This document shows positions 23,117 through 32,999 of a stretch of DNA of 64,000 nucleotides, piece by piece. Source of the DNA: Bolinopsis microptera (Eukaryota; Ctenophora; Tentaculata; Lobata; Bolinopsidae); NCBI RefSeq assembly GCF_026151205.1, contig NC_087083.1:11034944-11098943 (forward strand), in the 5' to 3' direction. Positions within the stretch are counted from its first letter, which is position 1; each line of letters starts with the position of its first letter. The notes under the pieces are model-generated. The model was given only the letters and a program-made list of their open reading frames with translations. It made no database searches and was not told the origin of the DNA. Both the position numbers and the translations under genes were made by a program.

Positions 23117-23282
23117 ATCACCTCGACCCGCGGGCGGAAAAATCGTATAGCACTCGGGCCCGATGGGCCCTCCGTGCTATACGAAAATATGTCCTCCTCG
23201 GGCTAGCGCCCTCGGGGACATATGAAATATTGCACGCGCGTGCGCGTGCAATATTTTGTTCCGCCCGCGAGTCTCCGGTGAT
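23117..23282. repeat. Cloverleaf-forming palindrome cluster
   Basis: An outer stem pairs ATCACC and CGCGGGCGGAA (23,117-23,139) with TTCCGCCCGCG and GGTGAT (23,259-23,282). Inside are three separate hairpins: TCGTATAGCAC/GTGCTATACGA with an inner GGGCCC pair (23,143-23,184); ATATGTCC/GGACATAT with inner GGGC/GCCC (23,187-23,223); and AAATATTGCACGC/GCGTGCAATATTT (23,225-23,256). A related half (CGAGGGCGGAACTATCGTAT) lies at 22,978-22,998. GC content is far above the surroundings. Class unknown. Confidence 0.85.
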
Positions 23283-23302
23283 ATGTATATATATACTGAA
23301 AC

Positions 23303-24035
23303 GTGCACATGAAGAGTATCGGTTTCAATTCAACATGCCTGCTTTCTCCAAATTCATCGAAGGACAGATCTCCCAGAAAGAAAGCTAAAGATACAGCAAT
23401 CTACTCTGCTTGGCGATGCCGGAAGCACAACCCTCCTACCAAGTGTCCCAATCATGCCTACCTCAACCTGTCAAATAACTCTTTAATCTTTATCCCTCGG
23501 CTCCAAACTCCACAACCACCCTGCTGACAACGCTGCTCCACAGAAGCGTGAAGTCCTCTCCTCACTGAAGCGGAAAGCTGCTGAACAGCCCTTGTCGGTG
23601 ACCAAGAACCTCCTCTCTGAAGTCCTAGCAGATCCAGCCTCAGAAGCTAATCAGACGCTACTGAACATGGAATCCCTCGCTCGAGCCCTTTGTTCTCTTC
23701 GACGGGAAGACAGTGAGGAAAGGGTTCCTCCCAAATTTCCTTTGACGTTCTGGAATCACTATTCCAAGACGTTGGAGGATCCGGAGTTTCCCCGGACCTC
23801 TAGCATGGTCGAGGGTTTTCATCTTTGATTTAAATCCAGGGTGAATCGACGGGAGCAGCAGGTAATCACTGATTACCATATCGATCGACTGGGTGTTGCA
23901 AAAACTCCTTCTAAGAAAAGGATTAAAAGGAAAACTTCCAATGACCAGTTGTTCCATATTTGTTCCAAATACTCGGATTGCTCTAGCAAGGTTGACTATC
24001 TGAATGTTCAAAGTATCCTGTTCAAAGTATCCTAG
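23303..24035 (+). pseudogene. FLYWCH-MULE transposase relic with the catalytic core deleted
   Basis: The 5' part reads YSAWRCRKHNPPTKCPNHAYL, matching the C...C half of a FLYWCH zinc finger. A frame change leads to a basic helix (REVLSSLKRKAAEQPLSVTK) of the kind that follows FLYWCH in these transposases. After LLNMESLARALCSLRRED the sequence jumps to FPLTFWNHYSKTLEDPEFPR and RTSSMVEGFH, the conserved C-terminal block of MULE transposases, with a TGA inside that block (23,826). The DDE core between them is missing. Related core sequence is found at 55,390-56,160. Confidence 0.7.
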
Positions 24036-24046
24036 TTAGCTAGTTG

Positions 24047-24380
24047 GGGGACGGGGATATGTAATGATTGTAGGAGCTGATTGGATTTCCCAAGCTTGCA
24101 TGTTAATTAGTTCACTACGTAAAATTGTCAGCCGTTTAATTAATCAATATTAGTTTTATAGGGGTTTCTATAACTCCACGTCAGCAAGAGCCATTATAAC
24201 ATAGTGAGATAGTGAAACTGAAGAGTATCAGAATTTGTTTTAGAATTATAGGAATCTCACTTCCCACGAGAATTGTGATTACATTTATGAAAATTAGTTT
24301 ACTAGGAGTTAAAGAGTTTCCAAACGATTCCTGCTATTAATTGTGGGAAGTGAGTTTCCTATAATTCTAAAAATGTAAAA
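24047..24380. repeat. Dispersed repeat F and an inverted pair
   Basis: 24,055-24,135 (GGAGCTGATTGGATTTCCCA, AGCTTGCATGTTAATTAGTT) recurs at 27,610-27,715. Next to it, 24,238-24,262 (AGAATTATAGGAATCTCACT) is inverted at 24,345-24,375 (AAGTGAGTTTCCTATAATTC). The second arm also has a relative at 27,725-27,775. Probably pieces of one non-autonomous element with TIRs. Confidence 0.6.
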
Positions 24381-24524
24381 TACTAATACTTTTCATTATG
24401 TTATAACCATTATATTTATAGTTATAACATAATTATATGCACTAAAACTCGTGGACACTGAGAGCTGGTAATTTCAAATATTTCCGGCAAGGGAAGCGAG
24501 GGTATTTTCAGCACAGTTTTATTC

Positions 24525-25014
24525 ATGAATATCCGACCACTGAGTGAAGATCAATTGCAGCTACTGGCAGCTGATTCGGAGGGTCAGGGGACAAAGAATC
24601 AAAATAACTGGTCGAAAAACAGATACAAAGCCTGGGCATTGTGCCACAATGAAGTGGCCCCCTTGGACAACATTCCTAGTGAATTCAACGACGTTCCTTT
24701 AGACAGAATCACCTTTGTTCTATTGAAAGTTGAAACCCATAACTGGAATAACTGATATCAAGGGGCAACCTTACGAAGCTAAAACTTTCCATGCCCTTTT
24801 ACTTGCTCTCTGTCGAGTAAGTGTATTAAAGAATGGTGAGATTGGAAATTTCATGTCGAAAGAACCGAAGTTTGGTTTTCTTAACAGGGTCATAAACGAA
24901 AAAATGAAGAATTTTTTAGGATTAAGAAGAGGAAAACAAAGGAAACGAGGAGCAGATTTTGTTACTTCTGAACACGAAGACAGTCTCTGGAAGTACGTTT
25001 TTGAGGTAAACTGA
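24525..25014 (+). pseudogene. DUF3504/Crypton-like recombinase fragment
   Basis: Two overlapping frames (24,525-24,755 and 24,730-25,014) form one protein after a single frameshift near 24,745. The joined reading has a helical N-terminus, then ETHNW, GQPYEAKTFHALLLALCR, FMSKEPKFGFLNRVINEKMK and EHEDSLWKYVF. The G-x-x-Y-x-x-K-T-x-x-x-L-L-x-x-L-x-R pattern, then a ten-residue spacer and E-x-x-LW, is that of the DUF3504 region shared by Crypton-type elements and ZMYM/QRICH1/KCTD-like proteins. The tyrosine recombinase catalytic part is absent. The assignment is from memory of the pattern only. Confidence 0.45.
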
Positions 25015-25115
25015 CACAAGAAAAATTTAATATATTCTAAGCTATATCAGCAGCATCAAAATCATTCGCTTGTGTCCACAAAGAAACCAAATACGTTCAT
25101 CGAGTCGACCCGTCA

Positions 25116-25900
25116 ATCTTACTATATATAAAGCGAGACGATATATATATATATATATTTATTTATCCGTGCCATTTTACTGACACCACGGCATCAACTT
25201 TAACGCGAATTTCTGCAAAAACTGTAAAAGATATACAACTGAAACTTTTTTGACTGGGTCAAATGCTTTAATGGCCTCCAAATCAGCATGAAAAAATAAA
25301 AAATTGGCCAAGAAATAGGAGTTTTAGAGCCCAAAATTTGGTACCCCAAGTGGTGTCAAAAACGCGAATTAAATAGGTAATAATTGTTTTAGTCTCTTGA
25401 GTCTTGACACCATTTTAGGGTTAGACGGGTTCCTGCTAGTAGTTATAACAAATAGTACCTTGGCTGTTTCGTGCCGCGCGTTCACTCCAGCAGCAAGCTG
25501 TCGGGAATTATCGCGCGTAGCACTCAAAAGCCAAGGTATTATTGGATTATATTTACTATAGCAGGAACCCGTCAGGAACCCGTTTAACCCTAAAGTGGTG
25601 TCAAGACTCAAGAGACTAAAATAATTATTACCTATTTAATTCGTGTTTTTGAAACCACTTGGGCGCGCCTGGGGGTCCAAATTTTGGGCACTAAAATTCT
25701 TATTCCCTGGCCAATTTTTATTTTTTCATGCTGATTTGAAGGCCATTAAAGCATTTAAACCAGTCAAAAAAGTTTAAGTTGTAAATCTTTTACGGTTTTT
25801 TGCGGAAACTCGTGTTAAAGTTGATGCCGTGGTACTGTCAGTAAAATGGTATAGTAGGGATATATACACATATATCGTCTCGCTTTATATATAGTAAGAT
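25116..25900. mobile_element. 785-bp foldback transposon with about 350-bp inverted arms
   Basis: The two ends ATCTTACTATATATAAAGCG and its complement are identical. The arms (25,116-25,465 and 25,529-25,900) match along their length with small indels, including GGTGTCAAGACTCAAGAGAC-type blocks and CAGGAACCCGT. The loop of about 63 bp is rich in CGCGCG and contains CAGCAGCAAGCTG. A diverged single arm occurs at 8,128-8,285. No ORF is supported; the open frames are copies of the arms. No clear target duplication, although AT ends both sides. Confidence 0.9.
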
Positions 25901-25984
25901 AATAAGCTGACGTTGAGTTACAAATTGACAAGCCAGTAAACATTGGGGTTAACGCGCGCTCCAAGATAATCTGGGTTAGTAATT

Positions 25985-26165
25985 TTTTTATTATTTGTGG
26001 AGAGTTTGGGAAAGCAAGCATATGGATTCCTTGCCTACCTCTGGGGTATAGCAGTCCTATGGGAGGACCGGAGGATGCCGGAAGTATCAGAATGTATAAT
26101 GGAGGATGATGGTAAGTGTTATGACTTTGTGAGGGGAGATATGTCATAAATGAACGCTTAAGACT
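25985..26165 (-). repeat. LINE 3' UTR, copy 2
   Basis: A diverged copy of the 16,034-16,200 sequence on the same strand (minus): CCAGAGGTAGGCAAGGAATC, GCTATACC, CCTCCGGCATCCTCCGGTCC. It ends in an A-rich stretch (ATAATAAAAAAATTAC). Confidence 0.7.
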
Positions 26166-26756
26166 TACCCCAGATTCTCAGATTATCTTGGGGCGTTTAC
26201 CCCAGTATTTACTGGCTGTCAACGTCAGCTTAATTGTAACATATAAACGATCGTAATCGTGGGGAAACTTTAACTAGTTCCAGATCGACCTAGGCAGGCA
26301 GGCAGGTATACATTTCTTACTGGGCGGCGCTCAGCCTGTCATTCCGCCGAATCTTTATGAACATAATAGCCTGGGGTCCCCAGGTAATACACTTCATGTA
26401 ATTTTCATGATTTCGCAAGAATTGATTATTATATTTATAAATTCTGGTATATTAGTCGCAGCATGAGCGACAGTAATATTTTTTTAAAACCACTCTGATT
26501 TGTCCTTTTACAACATAAAGGCAAATTTGTTGCTGATAGCTAATCTAATCAGTATGATTGGCTGCTCGGTGATCATGTTATAGTTGCTTAAGAGTTGCTG
26601 ATGAGCTCCAGAATAATAAAGTAATACGAAATTGTTTTAAGATTGCCAAATACTTTGGCCATGAGATTTATATCGAGTAATGTATTCTGTATGTAATTAT
26701 TATGTTGAGTTTTAACTATCATTATCTTTAAAAACATCTTTGTCTTAATTAATTAG

Positions 26757-27562
26757 TGTAGAAATTTGACCAAAACCCATAATCATGGGTAGAGTGGACC
26801 GCTGCCAGTGTTTCTCTTTTCCAAATAAAAGGAAATGATATTAATTTGAATAACCATCCGCAAATGCAAATTGATACCGAGAATGAAATCGGTCGCTCGC
26901 TTTTTCCATTCAATAAGCTTTATTACAATTCGTATAAAGCTGTGAATGAATTTGATGACGTCATCAAGTGATGATGATGACGTTAAATTATTTTTGATAT
27001 AATGAAAACTGAAGTATAAACGATTATCTTCAAGACCTGTGGTTCAAAATGACTGTATCTTTTATACTTTTGAATCTACTGACACTTGAATCTAGGCTAC
27101 AATTGATTGCCAATTGACTGCCAAATTAGCGTCTATAGATAGATAGATAGATATACTTCACGACAATCTGTTGTACAACAGGGGTTCCAGGAAACCCACT
27201 TTCCGATACTCCTGAAACTTTTAATTTTTTTAACAGTCGATTTGGTCAACGTCTAGACGCCCTGCAAAGTTTCAGATCTCTAACTCAATTTTAACACGGT
27301 TTTTAAGGCACCTGAATATGGCGATTTTGGGTTTTTTACCTAATTTCGTATAACATGCTGGCGCGTATTTTGCGCAAATTTCTTAAAAACCTCACATAAC
27401 TATTTTTTATTCCTGTCATCTTTAACATTGAATTAGAATGGGGGTAAACAGTAAGGGGGGTAAATAGTAAAGGGGGTAAATAGTAAAGGGGGTAAATAGT
27501 AAAGGGGGTAAATAGTATTGTGAATATAATTGGGCGACGGTCATGCTTGCCAGCATTGTGAT
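26757..27562 (+). repeat. Dispersed repeat family D, copy 2 (longest form)
   Basis: Collinear with copy 3 (62,978-63,737) over most of its length. It includes TGTATCTTTTATACTTTTGA, ACAGGGGTTCCAGGAAACCC, CTCTAACTCAATTTTAACA and the GGCGATTTTGGG block. Four exact GTAAATAGTAAAGGGG units follow before the terminus GCCAGCATTGTGAT. A (GATA)n run at 27,133-27,152 is local to this copy. It starts like copy 1 with ACCCATAATCATGGGTAGAG. Confidence 0.85.
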
Positions 27563-27958
27563 ATATACAGCACAGCTGTGAAATCAGTGGACACCTGAAT
27601 GTTTAAAGTATCTCCAGAGGTTCCTAGTTGTCGGGATATGTAATGATTGGTTCCTAGTTGTCGGAGCTGATTGGATTTCCCAAGCTTGCATGTTAATTAG
27701 TTAACTAGGTAAAATTGACTGTTAAAGAGTATCCAGATGATTTCTGCTATTAATTGTGGGAAGTTAGATTCCTTTTACAACATAAAGACATAACAAATTT
27801 GTTGCTGATAGCCAATCTAATCAGTATGATTGGCTGCTCGGTGCTCATGTTATAGTTTCTGATGAGCTCCAGAATAATAAAGTAATAATAGCATGTGTCC
27901 AATATTCAAGCTTACAATGGTCGGCAGTGATGCAGTGGCGTAACGTTGCATTTTGCGC

Positions 27959-27962
27959 CTCC

Positions 27963-27990
<28 letters not shown>
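27959..27990. repeat. Poly-C tract of about 27 nt
   Basis: An almost unbroken C run followed by GAAAAAGCGCCCCC. Other long C (or G) runs in the window are at 10,561-10,570, 13,685-13,703, 47,185-47,202 and 53,905-53,925. Length in an assembly is uncertain for such tracts. Confidence 0.9.
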
Positions 27991-27993
<3 letters not shown>

Positions 27994-27999
27994 GCGCCC

Positions 28000-28844
28000 C
28001 CTGCTATAGGCGCCCCTCCCCCTCTTAAAATAGAGACGTAAAATTGGACCAATTAGGTGAATTTAGAGGATACGCTGGAAAAATCTCTAAAAGAGTGTGT
28101 TTCTAGGTAATCTCGGGTACTTAATAACTCATCTGAAAAGAGGAAGCAGGTTTTTTTATCTGGTAAGGGTTTCAGCCGAGTAGCATCATCAGATGTTTAA
28201 ATCGATCATTATAAGAAGTCACGCGTGGAAGGTTTTTGCTCGATCTCAGCTATTTCATGTTATAAAACTCATGTGATAAACTACAGTTGACGGTGGTCAT
28301 GTCGAGCAGAGGTACTGATACTGTCTGACTGTCTGATATAAAGAATTAAAGATAGTATCTGGTAAGTGAGAGATCGCGAACTTGATAATTTAGTGAAACT
28401 AAGGATACGAGAACTGTGATTGGGTGAGCGGGAGCCGGGGATATAATATAACATTGTAAACCGAGACGGTGCCTGGTGGTTCTAATGACCCATTCTAATC
28501 TTAACAAATAAATAATAAAAATATTAATAATCCCTCACAATGGCACTGTACTCTTAATAGGAAAATGCCACACTGTGTAGATCAGCACTTAACGATGGAA
28601 TTTAAACTTCATCTGAGAAATAATAAGTCTGCTGGATATTAAATTTAAAACAGGCAAACCGATTTTTCAAACTGTTCGGCTCACTGAATTTATAAGTGGT
28701 ACACTATAGGAGGCGAGACATTTATGGCATTTACCGTTTAAAAGGGTTGTTTTTTGGCCGCTGATTCCGAGTTTCCTACATACTTACATAGGGATCATGT
28801 CTGTGAGTTGTAATTAGTTTACGTAATAAGCACCATCAAGACTG
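28000..28844. other. No gene recognised
   Basis: AT-rich, without repeats shared elsewhere in the window that I can see, apart from AAGGGTTGTTTTTTGGCCGC at 28,741-28,760, which recurs near 29,420-29,440. Confidence 0.4.
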
Positions 28845-28925
28845 CCATACGCCAGAGGTAGGCAAAGCATCCATATGCTATCCTCTCGTGGGCCAACCAG
28901 GCCCAGCCTCTATTTTTAAAAAATT
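28845..28925 (+). repeat. LINE 3' UTR, copy 3 (short)
   Basis: Reads CCAGAGGTAGGCAAAGCATC, then CTATCCTCTCGTGGGCCAAC, then CAGGCCCAGCC and a TTTTTAAAAAATTTAAAAG tail. It is the same family as 16,034-16,200, here on the plus strand, and only the last 80 bp are present, as expected for strong 5' truncation. Confidence 0.75.
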
Positions 28926-29036
28926 TAAAAGATAAAAAACCATCAGTAATTGGCAGGATGATGATTAATCACTCTACACTCGACTGTCACGTGACTTTTT
29001 CAACCCGTTCTCTAGCTGGTCCTGAACGACTATTCT

Positions 29037-29345
29037 AAACCCTAACCCTCTAATCTGATCCCAAGCCTGACCCTAACCCAATCCTTAGCAAAAGCATATA
29101 CTGAAACCCTAACCCTAAATAACGAGAAATTAGACTAACTTCCTTATACGGTCATATCACGTGATCAAGACAGTTTTTCGCCGATATCTCGTCAGGGGAG
29201 CATTTTACCCCTATGTCATAGGGGGTGATTCTGAATCAGCGTCCGAAAATACATCGATTGAAGTTGGTTTCAACTGTCGGGGGCCCGTTTAGAACAATCT
29301 CGAAGATCGACTGTAGAGTGATTTAGCACGCTCGTAATTGACATA
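29037..29345 (-). repeat. Dispersed repeat family E, uninterrupted copy
   Basis: Inverted relative of 4,818-5,480. It carries CCCTAACCCTAA runs (29,038-29,125), GTCAGGGGAGCATTTT, TCAGCGTCCGAAAA and TTTAGCACGCTCG. Lacks the 275-bp insertion, and so defines the empty site as ATTGATTTAAGTTGGTTT-like sequence. Confidence 0.7.
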
Positions 29346-29634
29346 AAACGTTTTGTCTCCGATTTTGATAAACTTTTGATAAACAACTTTTTGGTACCAA
29401 AATTATAACATTTGAAGGACCAAAGAGTTGTTTTTTGGCCGCTGATTCCTACATAGGGTAAACGATTCCCTAAACTCTGAATTCAATGCATGAGGAGAGT
29501 TGTTATAAACAGGTTATGATATTTAAAATTTAAATGCCTTGTTATGAGGGGAAATGAAAATTGATGATATGAAGGTATTAGACCAGGATAATCTTAAGAT
29601 ATTAAGATATTATAGTTAAATATCAAGATCAAGA

Positions 29635-29770
29635 CAGTTTATGATGTTTAACGGATTTGTTATTTTGAACCCTACTACATAGGGTTGATTGAAGTCAACG
29701 TGGGTAGACGTGGCGGTATATTATTATTATATTATCATACTATAGCATTATAAGCACATGTCTACAGCTA
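29635..29770 (+). repeat. Direct repeat flanking a LINE relic, left copy
   Basis: About 130 bp (TTTAACGGATTTGTTATTTT, GGGTTGATTGAAGTCAACGT, GGGTAGACGTGG, AGCACATGTCTACAGCT) recurs in the same orientation at 31,195-31,335. The LINE relic lies between them. The repeats are too long for a target duplication, so a segmental or element-borne duplication is more likely. Confidence 0.8.
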
Positions 29771-31095
29771 TAACAACTGTAGAGTATAGCTGCACATGTT
29801 GATAGGGTCGGTCAGGACAGGCTCTTTCTCTAAATTCGATCAGCCATTTAAGGAGTAGATTTTCCGAGACAGCTCCCAATAATAATAGCTCGATAGTTAT
29901 CAGAGTTTTGCCGGTTACCCTTCTTATGAAGGGGAGTTGTGATTGAGTTGTTCCAGGGGTAAGTTCCATGCTGGAGGCAGGCATTGAAGAGTTTTACCGC
30001 GACGAGTTGAAGTGTCTCATTTGAGTTTTTCAACATCTCGTTGGATATCAGATCATCGGACACACTTTTATTGTTTTAAAGTTTTTTAGTCGCATCTTTG
30101 ATCTCCTGTAAGGTAAAGTGGCGATTCAGTTCGTCGACCAATTTCTTGATAGGCTGCGAATCGTTGGACATAGGAGTAGAAGTGACATCATCCTTTGAGT
30201 GATTGTTCACTTCACACTTTCGGTTGTAGAGATCATTGGAAAATTTGTGAAAGAGGAGGAGATCGTAGATGTTAAATGATTCCTTATCTTTGTACTGATC
30301 CACATTGTACCTCTCCACATTCGTATATCTTCTGGTTCATCTCGTACAGAAATTTCCCCTTTATCGTTACTCCTTTTTTCTGAGAAAGTGCTGGTCACGA
30401 AGGAAGTTGCTGTGTGGGTTACTGTTGGCATTTCTGTCAGCTCTGTCAGTTTCCCTTTCAGCATGTCTGAAGCTTTGGTCAAACCACTTTTTCTTACTGG
30501 TAAGATTGTGGTATGTTGCGACTACGTCTTCATTATAAAGCTGTGCAGCTCCGTTTGCCGTGTTCACTGGTTGATTAAGTAGGCAGTCCATTAATTTGTC
30601 TTTGAATAACTGATCACTCTGTGCCAGCCGGAACTTAGTTGCTGTATCGGCAGAGAGGTTCTCTGATCTGTTCCATTTAAAATATATAGGTGCATCTTGG
30701 ATATCTAGTGATTCAAGACTGGTAGAAATCCTTCTTGAGGGATTAGTGGATATTGACATTGATAGTAATGCGATCGGAGTATTGAGAGATGCTCTCGATT
30801 TTGAAGGATCCATTAGTGGGTGAGTCATAGACATTGATTAGATAGGTGTTTCGGTCTAGGTCGAAGTAGTTAGCTTTCAGCTTAACTACAACGATATCTT
30901 CCGTGGAGTTCATACGATCACATTGGTTACACCGGCTTTTAAGCTTTTGTGTACTCCTATGCATACCCCTTCCTGTTAGAATTAAAGCAACAGTAGTAAT
31001 TTATGTTAATCTCCCCTTTTGTTTCTTACAGAGCAACTTTGTCCCGAGTGTGGTTGATATTCCAGCACAGGAACTTAAGGGAGTGGCGGGACCTC
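29748..31095 (-). pseudogene. Decayed APE-RT LINE related to the 17-21 kb element
   Basis: Read on the minus strand, fragments follow the same order as the intact ORF2: KFLCWNIN (about 31,080), HRSTQKLKS and INVYDSPTNGSFK of the endonuclease, IQDAPIYFKWNRSEN of the linker, FNIYDLLLFHKFSNDLYNRK, SDDLISNEMLKNS and TPLHKKGNRQNSDNYRAI of the RT start. Each aligns to the 1,211-residue protein (for example EDAPKKYKWDNED and TPLHKKGNIYDPNNYRAIA). Part of the endonuclease is deleted, at least three frameshifts occur, and the RT stops soon after its first motifs. Confidence 0.85.
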
Positions 31096-31194
31096 GTTGG
31101 TGTTTTATTTTACCCCAAATATTTAATCTTGATTTAAAAAACTAGTCAAACTTGTCGCGCAATGCAGCTAACTTAAATCCTTGCCCAACCGATG

Positions 31195-31335
31195 ATTTAT
31201 GATATTTAACGGATTTGTTATTTTGAAACCTACTACATAGGGTTGATTGAAGTCAACGTGGGTAGACGTGGGTGGTATATTATCATTATACTTATACTAA
31301 CATACTGTAGCAGTATAGCACATGTCTACAGCTGT
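31195..31335 (+). repeat. Direct repeat flanking a LINE relic, right copy
   Basis: Partner of 29,635-29,770, about 85-90 percent alike by eye, ending AGCACATGTCTACAGCTG. Confidence 0.8.
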
Positions 31336-31907
31336 CAGCTATGGCAAATGTCTGTGAGTTGTAATGAAGCTGTCTGATAACAGGTTGGTAAGGTAAGTGA
31401 TTCGATATCTGGTTAAATCTATAATTAGAAACAGCTCCGGATTTATCCATATACCATTACCAACACGTAATAATAAACAAATCATTTGTTGACAAACCCA
31501 GGAAACCTTGCCGGCTGTGGCCGGGTCTATCTCCAAAAGTAAAAGAGATATATATTTTGCAATAGATTTTGCTTATATATAAGCAAAATATATGGCACCA
31601 TTTTCGTCTCGTAAAAGTAACGTTTCCTTCCCAGCTAAGAGGAAAGTTGGGGATACTGTAGATTTTAAGTCATTCCAAAAAGTCTTATTTCGAGCCAAAT
31701 TAAATTTTCAGAAAATAAACTTTGCTGCAGAATTATTGTCATCCAATCAGAAACATTTAAAAATAAAATAAATAAAATGATAAATACATAAATCAGTGTA
31801 GGATTGAGCTTTGCCCTGTGGTATCGTTGCTTCGTTAAATTTGAGAGCAACCTGTGCCATGCTTGATACCAGCTCAACTCTATATAATATACGTTAACAT
31901 GAATATA

Positions 31908-32696
31908 CAGGGTGGGCCAAATGTAAGTACCCATTATACGTTGGATCTTATACCTCCGCCGTCTTTTATATTTGAGAGTTGTTGCTTTGCAGATGGCATA
32001 CTGTACCTACTTGTTCGAGGATTCCGTCGCCAAAATTTGAAAATTCAAATATTTTAGACCACACCCATTCAATATTAAAACACCTATATTGTTCTCTCTG
32101 AACAGTGAACATGTTGGACGCCTAATTTTTTCTGAGACGGTAGATTTGAGATATTTACATTTTGCATCTGATCTGAAAAAAATGATGTGATACGGATTAG
32201 AAATGACGAAGTTATCAAGCGATTTGTGTATCTCGTTAGCAAAATTAATAGGGTGATTATGTGACACCGTGACACGACACCTTAATTGGGCAGCCTTAAC
32301 GATTCCCATAATGTTTAACGGGGTAGTTAACGGGGTCACCTTATCACGTGATTAGGTAAGCCAATTATCACCTGATCACATGTAATTAATAAACTCGTTA
32401 TGCTTCGTATCTCGGTCATCTGAGAAGCTATAACTCTAATTTTGTTCAGGACAAACGTAATTCGAATGGCCAAACACAATTGAATAAAATTTAGCTCGAT
32501 CCGACTATCCAAATTATCAAATAAATGCGAAAATGAATCTTCATTTGAAAAAAATGAACACGAATATTTTTCGAGTTGACAAATTCCTCGAACCAGTAGT
32601 GGTACTAAGTTATACCAGAAAGAATTATTTCAATTGGGCACTTAGTGACTGAGCTATAAAGGTCAACGTATGGGTACTGACTGTTAGCCCACCCTA
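31908..32696. mobile_element. Non-autonomous mariner-like element, copy 1
   Basis: The left end CAGGGTGGGCCAAATGTAAG and the right end (read inward AGGGTGGGCTAACAGTCAG) are inverted repeats with GTACCCAT.ATACGTTG continuing the match. TA lies on both sides (31,906-31,907 and 32,697-32,698), the target duplication of Tc1/mariner elements. The 789-bp body has no transposase. A second, inverted copy is at 53,097-53,926. Confidence 0.85.
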
Positions 32697-32914
32697 TAAA
32701 ACACATAATATAAAAGACAAGATATAAGAATCTAAAATATGAAAATATTTAGTTGACTCTGTCAAAGATGATTAAAAGTAGCTCAAGCTGCGAAGCTGGA
32801 TTTATTGAACGCACGATGCACATCGATTAAAAGACATGGACATAACTCATAAGTAGTAACTTCTGGACAAATTTTGGAGAGGTCAAGATAAAACATTATT
32901 ATATATATATAATA

Positions 32915-32978
32915 ATATTTTCGAATATTTATTATAAATAAATATATATATTTATTTATAATAAATATTCGAAAATAT
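32915..32978. repeat. Perfect 64-bp palindrome
   Basis: Thirty-two bases on each side of 32,946/32,947 pair without mismatch or loop (ATATTTTCGAATATTTATTA and its complement at the far end). The only C or G bases are the two mirrored TTCGAA sites. It can extrude as a cruciform. Confidence 0.97.
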
Positions 32979-32999
32979 AGCAACTCGACAAATTTTCAA

